Source of the DNA: Cheiracanthium punctorium
Lineage: Eukaryota > Arthropoda > Arachnida > Araneae > Cheiracanthiidae
Reading direction: 5' to 3'
NCBI GenBank assembly: GCA_038373885.1
Contig: JAWZYV010015836.1
Coordinates: 992,001-1,056,000 of the forward strand
DNA length: 64,000 nucleotides
In this document: positions 56,692 through 64,000 of the stretch, one piece after another
Numbering within the stretch: the stretch's first letter is position 1
Layout: every line of letters starts with the position of its first letter
Translations under genes and position numbers: made by a program
Notes under the pieces: model-generated
What the model saw: only the letters and a program-made list of their open reading frames with translations
The model's database searches: none
What the model was told of the DNA's origin: nothing

Positions 56692-57625
56692 ACTAATAAG
56701 TAAAACACAAGAAAAAATACAAATAAGACATACCTCGCATAAAAATATAACAGCTATAAGCAAGAATTAGAAACCAGATTTTGAAAAGATAATAAATAAA
56801 AAAAATTAATAAAAGCTAAGCCAAATAAAGTGCAAGAATTATTGTGAAAATGGAATGGAACGGAAATTATAACCACTGTCACCATCTTCAGGGGCCACAA
56901 ACAGTGGATTATAATTAAAAGCAAACCAAATAGTAGGGTTTCGGTTGTGTGGCATATCAAAAGTGATATTAACTCCACACGTTCTGGGCCCTTCCCTACT
57001 ATATAAAAAAAATAATCAAAAAGATAACAAAAATAGAAATAGCAATTATAATCCCAGACTTGAGCACATGGTAAGTTTAGTGAACACAAGTAATATGTGT
57101 TGCCAATGTTCAGAAATGTAGAAAGTGAAAAATGGTGTTGTCACAAATTAAAAGTGGAAAAGTGGAAAGAGGAAAGTATAGGTGTTGCCAAATACTTAAA
57201 GGTAATATTATTATACTTGAACAGTATCCAGGTGTATTAATATAATTAAATATATATAGAATAATAATAAATTAAAATTATTGAATAGCCAATTAAATAT
57301 AACATATTGTTTTAAAAAAATATAATGATTATTATTAGTGACAAAGTATGAATAATAGGTTATTGTATGACAGAATATTAATCTAATAAACTTTAAAAAA
57401 TGTTTAGGACAGAATAATAATAATATAGGAACCCCCCTTTTTTTAAATCCCTCCAGATATATATATGGATGCATATACACATCCAGATTGTTTTTATACA
57501 TATTACTCTTTTTTTTTTTAATATGAGAAAAACTTCCTCCGCCCGACCCAACCATCCAATTACAACCTTAAAACCAAAACCCCACCCAACCTCCAAAATA
57601 TCTATATATCTATAGATATACGCGT
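56692..57625 (-). mobile_element. Penelope-like 3' region, copy 3
   Basis: The 56692-56785 end matches 36229-36325. The far end (about 57540-57600) on the minus strand reads GGAGGTTGGGTGGGGTTTTG, like the end of the RT frame in the copies at 15590 and 51400 (both have GGTTGGG with GTTTTGG or GGTTTGG). In between, the minus strand contains GGCCCCTGAAGATGGTGACA, a CTGAAGATGG motif often seen in the 3' non-coding part of Penelope-like elements. It holds no credible reading frame. Confidence 0.5.
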
Positions 57626-60145
57626 TGAACACAGTGCCTCCTCTTTATTTGAAATTGGTAAGTAACTCAAAATAATTCACAAACACGTATTCCCATTTTC
57701 TATCAATGAACATAACTTCACTTAAAATCACGCCTTTTCGACGGGTTCTGGAGGTTGAAAAAGTTTTAACATCTTTCCATAAAAAACGAAATTTCGTATG
57801 ATGATGACGATGATGATTATACATCCACTTTATTTAATGGCATTCCATCAGGGAGATTTTCCATTTCGCAGGAATGTAATTACAATTTCACGATGGCGTT
57901 TTCTAAAACAATGAAAAAGAAGGAAACTGCCCATTTTATAGTTTCAAGTAAATGACTGAAATGAACCTCACCCTATTTATGCAGACAGTAAAGCATTATG
58001 TGTAAATGTTGAGAAAACAAAGACTGTAAACTCCATAATAAAATATATCTGGTAATGTATAGATAAGAAGCACTACTTTTGTTTCGAAGCAAACTGTTGA
58101 GTGAAAAAAATAAAATAAAATAAAAAACAGTGAATGTGGGAACGTTTTACGACAGCTTCACAAAATGTTTAAAACTGAAATGATAATATTTTTTGTTATG
58201 CTAGAGAATAAATACTAGTAATATGGGTATATTCTCGTACCCTATCAATGCAAATGCTGTTTAAGAATATAAACATGGTATATTCTTAATGTTTTAGAAA
58301 ATTAGACTTTTTGGTAATTTGTTTGTAAATTATTCTTTTGGGGAAGTTTCAGGTAATGTCTTTGTATAGTTTTTTTTACGCTAGAGAAATTATCGCTGAT
58401 GCAAAATATCGGTCATGATTCTTAATATAAATTCATTTTTAAAATATAATATAAACTAACTCTCTCTGGGTCTGTTTTATCATTTAATTCTGTTTTAATT
58501 TCTATACGTTTGTAATGTTCTGAAAAATATGTAAAATTGCTAATAAAATGTTACTTGGTTTAACAAAAATTACTGTGTCCTTGCACATTTTCTTCATGTC
58601 TGATACAACCCTCCACAGGTAAAATTAATAAAAATGCAACGACTGAAATAAAATGTCTGTTACTCTGTACTGTATAACATAGAAAAATTAGTTTTAAGAA
58701 TTTTTTAAATAAGAATATTTTTTTTTTTGGTCAAACTGATATGCAAAATTATTTTAAAATGTAGAGCCTGAGGTGGCTCATAGTAACCGATCTTTTCAAC
58801 TGATTTTATTAAGGTGTAAGCCATAGGATAGTAAAGTCCATTTGAAGTCAGGATTACAGACGACATATATCTAAAGGAGTTCAAGATCTACAAATGAATA
58901 CACGTACAGTATTTGTTAAAATTCTCGTGCTGCTTTTAGGAGAGTATGTCTGAGGAGAGAAGTGAATGGGAAAAATGTTCTTTTATTAATATTTCTAAAT
59001 AAGATTTTTTTTCTTTATCAAAGAAAAATGTTTAGTTAAGTGTATCGTATTTGTGTCTACATCAGAGAAATTACAGTCGACCATTTTTTGATTTATTAAA
59101 AACATAAAGGAAATAAGAGCAGAAAGTAAACTAATAATACAAAATACTCTTCAGATGTTATCTTTAGTTTGAAATTGTTTTAAGTATTTCATAAAAAAAA
59201 TACTACAAGGAAAGAGAGAAAGAATGTAGTACTAAATATAGGGCTGAACTTACTACTGCTTCTTTCTGCTCGATAATAAGATATCGACACAGCGCTTGTT
59301 TATTCTCGCATACTGAAATACGTCATCCTTTTGATGTTTCATCTATGTATATTGATGTTTCAATCGTCGAGACTGAATATATTTTTAGAGAATTTGTGAA
59401 TCTTGTATACGGTAATAAACCAAAGCATCAAAAGTTGCTTATTCTTCCAGTGCATGCTGTTATTCAAAAATCCTGCGTGACACTAAGAAAAATATTCCAT
59501 TTTAGGAAAGGCAAACATGACTTTTTTTTTAGTTTATGTTAACAAGTCACGTCTGCGATTTCGTGCTGGGCTTATGCCATTACTGCTGCTACACTTTACG
59601 AGTACAGTAGTTGAATGTAGGTGTCAGAAGTGGTGAGAAAAGCTTTGTTACGTTATCCGGACGTGGTAAAAGATGTTGAAATTATTTAACAACACTAGTA
59701 TAATGCGAGTGAAACTTCTTTAATAATGTACTGAATTATATTTAAGAGTTCGGTGTACATCTTTTTAAGCAGCAAAGTATTATTATCAAATATAAGAAAA
59801 TAAATTCAAAAGACATGAGTTTACTTATTTTTTAAGAATAAGTTGTGATCCTGAAACAGTAAAATACATTTTACAGTTGTGTACTTTGTAATACTCTAAA
59901 AGACAAAGAATTATTTTTCCTGTTGAGATGTAAATTATGACTTCAATGAATGTAGACGTGTATTTATTATTACCTAAGAAAAGGGAATTTTAGAATTATC
60001 TCATAAAGTACTGAATATTCACAACACTTTTACTTTCAAAATGCATGCTTAAGTTCAAGGTTGTCAGAATTAAAACACCGCTGCTCTGAGCTATCTATAC
60101 ATCGAACTACTCAGTGTGAAAACTTCAAAATTCTTGAACGTATTA
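57626..60145. other. 2.5-kb AT-rich stretch, no supported gene
   Basis: Contains an ATG/GAT-rich microsatellite-like run at 57799-57818. A short frame at 59345-59542 (plus) has no family signal. Confidence 0.45.
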
Positions 60146-60149
60146 TTCA

Positions 60150-60400
60150 ATAAGACATGGGGAAACGGACTGCGCGAAAAAAAATAGTTCCAGAAACACC
60201 GGTAGATGGCACTGTACAACAGAAAATATGCTGAAAGACACAAAATACACATGTGTAACATATTTTATTCGAAAGTACCAAACATTCATATCGCAAGGAC
60301 CTTATCAATGAATGCTGCTCAGTATGGTTCCCATCTCTAAGAGGTAAATCTGCAGGCGCGTGAGCAGTTTGTTCTACTACGGATAGCGATTGCAATCCGG
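60150..60400 (-). repeat. Possible transposon fragment
   Basis: A minus-strand frame reads VVEQTAHAPADLPLRDGNHT and ends CTVPSTGVSGTIFF; GC content is higher than around it. It reminds me of the 3' part of mariner-type elements, but I cannot support the link from sequence alone. Confidence 0.2.
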
Positions 60401-60840
60401 AACCAATTTTAATCCAGTCGGATCCAGCCCAATCCCTATCAATCCGGTCGGATTGACCCCATTAAAACGACTTCACTTTCGTTCGAAAATTAGCTGTATA
60501 AAGGATGATTAATGAGTGTATCATAAAGTTAAAAAAATTACTGTTTATTTCTTAGGAAATCAACTTTATATAATTGTCTACTCTATTATACTTAAGCAAT
60601 AATTACGAATAAAATCGAAAATGAAAATCTAGTATAGAATAACTAGTTAAATTTTTACCTTCAAATTAAATAATATAAGACTAGATCTAATTTATTAGTT
60701 TAAATTATATTATTATTATTATTGGATATAATGTAATAGAAAAAAATTATTTGTAATAAAAAAACAACGGACAGCAATTAAATAACATTTCCTTTATTAT
60801 ATACTAAATAATAATAAATTTTTAGTTATATTTAATTATA
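60401..60840. other. Non-coding stretch with short AATCCGGTCGGA-type repeats
   Basis: AATCCGGAACC, AATCCAGTCGGATCC and AATCCGGTCGGATTG occur within 60393-60460. The rest is AT-rich. Confidence 0.4.
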
Positions 60841-61020
60841 AATACACTCGGCTGTTCGAGCCTCGTCAGGAGGAGACCCCCCTTAACCCCGTAATTTTTG
60901 TTTCATTATTGCCATATTAAAACGATATTAATTGACTATGTCATTTTATTTCTTATCTTTTGTGTATTTCACCTGGTAACCCTATGTAGAAATTTTTATA
61001 ATTGTAACCTATTTATAAAA
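60841..61020. other. Short GC-richer segment with hairpin
   Basis: On the minus strand CTCCTGACGAGGCT, with GGCT-CGAAC-AGCC as a small hairpin (60853-60865). It shares TCCTGACGAG with block A. Confidence 0.3.
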
Positions 61021-61202
61021 AAATACATGAGATGTATATTCAACAGCTTACGAAATACGGTAACAAAACATTAAAGCTGTTGTGAACTAATAGTATTTAA
61101 ATATATGTAAAAAATACATGTGATGCATATTCTACAGCTTACGAAATATTGTAACAATAGATTAAAGCTGTTGTGAACAAATACTATTTAAATATATGTG
61201 AA
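61021..61202. repeat. 91-bp tandem duplication
   Basis: Copies start at 61021 and 61112 and share AATACATG, CAGCTTACGAAATA, TTAAAGCTGTTGTGAAC and TATTTAAATATATGT. Confidence 0.85.
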
Positions 61203-61789
61203 ATTATATCGCATACTTTTATGTCGCATTCTTATGTCGCATTTTCGGGACACATTTTTCGGACAATTTTCGATAAATAGGGTGAGAGATAAAATGACAT
61301 AGTCATTAATATTATATATATCATTATATTTATAATATTTAGTAATAATTGTCCAAATTAAGTCTTGAAAGAGCTCACAAATGACATCTCTGAAAATTAC
61401 CTTGAAACTTGTGTTACGTAATGTATGTAAATTTCCAATATTACCAAAATCTAACTTGATCAACTAAGTTAACAACTGTAGTTATCTGAATTAACAACTT
61501 AACAACTGTAAGGATTGGGAGCGGAAGGACAACCTGCATAATCCTTAATCACACCATCACTACTTTAAAATAATTCTTACTCCATGTAAATTATTAAAAA
61601 AGTAATTTATCAATTTAATAATTTAAAATACATTAACATTAAACTTAATAAAAAAAAATCTGATGTGTCCAACACATGACTTCCTTGCACGTCCATTAGA
61701 TCAAAAATATTTTCGACGGACTTCCTCTAAATTTATTTGTTTGAAAGAGATAAAATATCAATAATAGTAAGGTTTAGCGATTTCTAGCC
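61203..61789. other. Non-coding stretch
   Basis: AT-rich; no gene recognised. Confidence 0.45.
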
Positions 61790-62370
61790 AAATATTTCGA
61801 TATCGCCAAGCTGAGTTCAATTCGAAAGATTTCCTTCTGACACTTTATTTGGCGATATTTCACCAAAAGCCGACAAACTTGAGATAGTCAGCGAGATTTT
61901 GGGGATAGCCAAAGTAGTCATTGACCACAGACTTTCAATGAATTGAATGCATCTATACACCTCAATGGCTCACCATGTAAATAAATTCTCAGTCGATTGC
62001 TGTCAAAAAAGATATTGAAAACAGTTAGGTATTACAATAGTTCTAAATATAAAGTTAAAAAATCTACGGGTTAAAGTTTTAGAGTTATACAAAATAGGAA
62101 ATAATTTTTGGCGCCAAATTTGGCGATATTTCGGCGAAACTCGTCAATGTCGACGACATTTGGCGAGATTTTAAGCATGAACCAAACAATGACAGATTAT
62201 CGCCAAATTTGGCGATATTTCGCCAAAACTCGCCAAGAACGATGAAAAATGGCGATACTTTGGGCATGGACCAAATGACTGACTATCGCCAAATTTGGCG
62301 ATATTTCGCCAAAACTCGCCAAGGTCGAGGACAGACGGCGAGATTTTGGGCATGTACCAAACAATGACTG
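61790..62370. repeat. Array built on CGCCAAATTTGGCG palindromes
   Basis: Three clear units share GCCAAATTTGGCGATATTTC at 62113, 62202 and 62288 (spacing 89 and 86 bp), each followed by a GGCGAGATTTT/GGCGATACTTT segment and an ACCAAA(C/T) motif. A more decayed unit lies at 61790-61925. In the last two units the palindrome is 20 bp and perfect (TATCGCCAAATTTGGCGATA). The overlapping minus-strand frames (GEFWRNIAKFGD-type repeats) arise from the repeat and are not taken as genes. Confidence 0.8.
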
Positions 62371-62560
62371 TCTACAGTTGTAATATTGAAGATGTCCATA
62401 GACATTAAGGTACTGAAATTCTTTTCGGTGGTCCTGTAAATAAACTCTCCAGTAGATTGGAACCAAAAATCGGGATGCACAACTAGATGTTACAACATTC
62501 TTATATATGAAATTTCATAATAGTTTTTGAGATTTGAGAGTTAAATATGCACACACATAC

Positions 62561-62592
62561 GCCAAAAGTCGCCAAGCTTGGCGACTTTTGGC
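62561..62592. repeat. Perfect 32-bp palindrome
   Basis: GCCAAAAGTCGCCAAG (62561-62576) is followed immediately by its exact reverse complement (62577-62592), with no loop and an AAGCTT centre. Related sequence without the perfect symmetry lies in repeat R copy 2 (54857-54880). Confidence 0.95.
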
Positions 62593-62853
62593 ATAGTTCT
62601 TGAGGGAGGCACGTGACCGTGGTCGGACCATTACCTAACTTATGTGGTAGGACGGTATTGTGCTTGAAATGGATGAATGCCCCTAAAATTGCTATTGACC
62701 GTAATGTATTGGAAATCTTTTGAGTGTTCCTGTAGCAGAACTATAAATGAAAAAGACACTTTTATTAATGGAGAAATTCATTTTCTAACTCTTTACAGCA
62801 TATATCACTTCTGAGTCGTTTGAAATAGCCCAATACCTCTAAAAAACGCTTTG

Positions 62854-63372
62854 ATGAATTTCGGCCCATAGAGCGTAATGCATTTCGAATCTTTTGGGCG
62901 GTCCTGTAGATAAACTATTCAGTCGAATGGAACCGAAAGGGGAGGTGCACAACTAGATGTTACAACAATCCTAAATATAAAGTTTCAACATTCAACGCCT
63001 AACAGTTTTTGAGATATGCGAGTTTAATGAATTTCGGCCCATTGAGTGTAATGTATTTCGAATGTTTTGGGCAGTCCTGTAGATAAACTATCTAGTCGAA
63101 TGGAACCAAAAGGGGAGGTGCACAACTAGATGTTACAACTATCCAAAATATGAAGTTTCGACATTCTACGCCTAATAGCTTTTGAGTTAGGCGAGTTTAA
63201 TGAATTTCAGCCCATAGAGCGTAATGTATTTCGAATCTTTTGGGCGGTCCTGTACATAAACTATCCATTCGATTGCCACCAAAAGGGGAGGTGCACAACT
63301 AGATCATAGAATAATCCTAAATATCAAATCTCAACATTCTACGACCAATAGTTTTTGAGATATGCGAGTTAC
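62854..63372. repeat. 173-bp tandem repeat, three copies
   Basis: ATGAATTTCGGCCCAT-type starts at 62854, 63027 and 63200. Each unit holds GGCGGTCCTGTAGATAAACT, AAAGGGGAGGTGCACAACTA and a TTTTGAGATATGCGAGTT-type end. A diverged, separate copy occurs at about 62431-62546 and traces at 62690-62760 and 61925-62090, so the array was once longer or was interrupted. Confidence 0.85.
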
Positions 63373-63620
63373 ATACGTACGTACAGACGGCATGGAAAAA
63401 CTGGCCACAGTAGACTCGCCACTGGTCAAAATGAGTTGCAGACGCATTAATATGATCGTGCATGCTAGCCTACGATGAGATGCATCGAAAAAATTTTTTT
63501 AATTAAATTTAGAGGTAGTCAAAATCGGTTTTTATGTCGAAATTTGGCCCCCAAAATTTTTCGTTATCACATTACTTCCTTATACTACATACAAGGAAGT
63601 AATATTAATTACAAAGCACA
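63373..63620. repeat. Repeat tail with terminal palindrome
   Basis: After ACATACGTACGTACAGACGG the sequence runs to ATTACTTCCTTATACTACAT followed by ACAAGGAAGTAAT (63571-63603), an inverted pair (ATTACTTCCTT with AAGGAAGTAAT). This looks like the end of the same composite repeat. Confidence 0.5.
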
Positions 63621-64000
63621 AGCCTAGGCTTTTAAATGACAAAACTGCCGTAGCAGATCTCTTCCCAACACAGCTGCTCTGTGAAAGATTTTATAGCATA
63701 GCAATCTCCGGGGACGAATCTTAGTACGCTGGAAATAGCGCCTATCAGCAGAAAAAGAAGAAAAATAATATTGAGATATGAATACAAGGAGACGGAATTA
63801 GCTGTGTGGTAGTTAGACCGAAACTGTAACCAATCTACCATATTGCTTACACCACAATGCAATATGGCTGCGTTATTCTATTGTGACAGTTCAAAATTTT
63901 AAAGAAGTAATGTCGCAAAAGTTGGCACTAAAACGAATTACGTATTTGACATAACTGTAAAACTTTTAACTGCAGAATTCTGAGATTTTGTATTTAGAAC
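63621..64000. other. Non-coding end of window
   Basis: No recognised gene; the minus-strand frame at 63632-63862 lacks family signal. Confidence 0.4.

Noticed and set aside
58760..58850. SINE head (GAGCCTGAGGTGGCTCATAG)
   Set aside because: A-box-like, but no B box at the right distance.
60850..60890. Hammerhead ribozyme
   Set aside because: CTGACGA and a short hairpin are present, but the GAAA box and a cleavage site with paired stems are not; kept only as a weak similarity.
62085..62480. Overlapping minus-strand frames with GEFWRNIAKFGD-type repeats
   Set aside because: They follow from the palindromic tandem array; the same motif appears in shifted frames with different starts.
1..64000. 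CRISPR array, bacterial operon, prophage or rRNA gene
   Set aside because: No regularly spaced short repeats with unique spacers, no ribosome-binding-site-led gene series, and no rRNA-like conserved sequence were seen.

Overview
The window looks like 64 kb of arthropod nuclear DNA, most likely from a spider. It is strongly AT-rich and gene-poor, full of TA/CA microsatellites and poly(A/T) runs, and carries animal transposable elements: Tc1/mariner DNA transposons, an I/R1-type non-LTR retrotransposon, Penelope-like retroelements and tRNA-derived SINEs. The spider assignment is inference, based on the character of the Tc1 transposase and the SINE/Penelope content. There is no operon structure, no bacterial or phage gene, no CRISPR array and no rRNA gene.

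The only long uninterrupted gene is a 346-codon Tc1-like transposase (25357-26397). It lies inside a complete element with 28-bp terminal inverted repeats and TA duplications, but its second catalytic Asp reads as Glu (DDE becomes D-E-E). A second Tc1 element (41784-43120) is frameshifted. Two further mariner-type relics lie at 55.2 and 55.7-56.7 kb. A decayed non-LTR retrotransposon fills 30.6-33.9 kb, with endonuclease end, reverse transcriptase and RNase H all recognisable. Penelope-like fragments recur on the minus strand at 15.6-16.8, 51.4-52.0, 56.7-57.6 and 36.2 kb. The longest copy has GIY-YIG before the reverse transcriptase, the permuted order described for Naiad elements.

Host genes appear only as isolated candidate exons with splice signals: a cysteine-containing last exon (670-886, minus); a membrane-protein exon resembling SLC46/MFS carriers (7.6-7.7 kb, minus); two exons at 21.57-22.33 kb (plus); a first coding exon with strong GT donor (34662-34730, plus); a 33/36-nt cassette exon with a NAGNAG acceptor (38372-38407, plus); and weaker candidates at 34.0 and 43.3 kb. 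I could not name any of these genes with certainty.

The most unusual structures are repeats. At 17544-19008 a foldback-type element lies inside a (TA)n run: arms of about 230 bp containing sub-repeats enclose a GC-rich 78-bp minisatellite that changes orientation, and a 160-bp MITE with ATT target duplication is nested in one of its units. At 1487-2636 a 1.15-kb imperfect inverted repeat forms a long hairpin. At 53.3 and 54.7 kb two diverged copies of a roughly 0.5-kb promoter-like repeat carry TATA-like and heat-shock-element-like motifs. At 61.8-63.4 kb there are arrays built on CGCCAAATTTGGCG palindromes, a perfect 32-bp palindrome, and a 173-bp tandem repeat.
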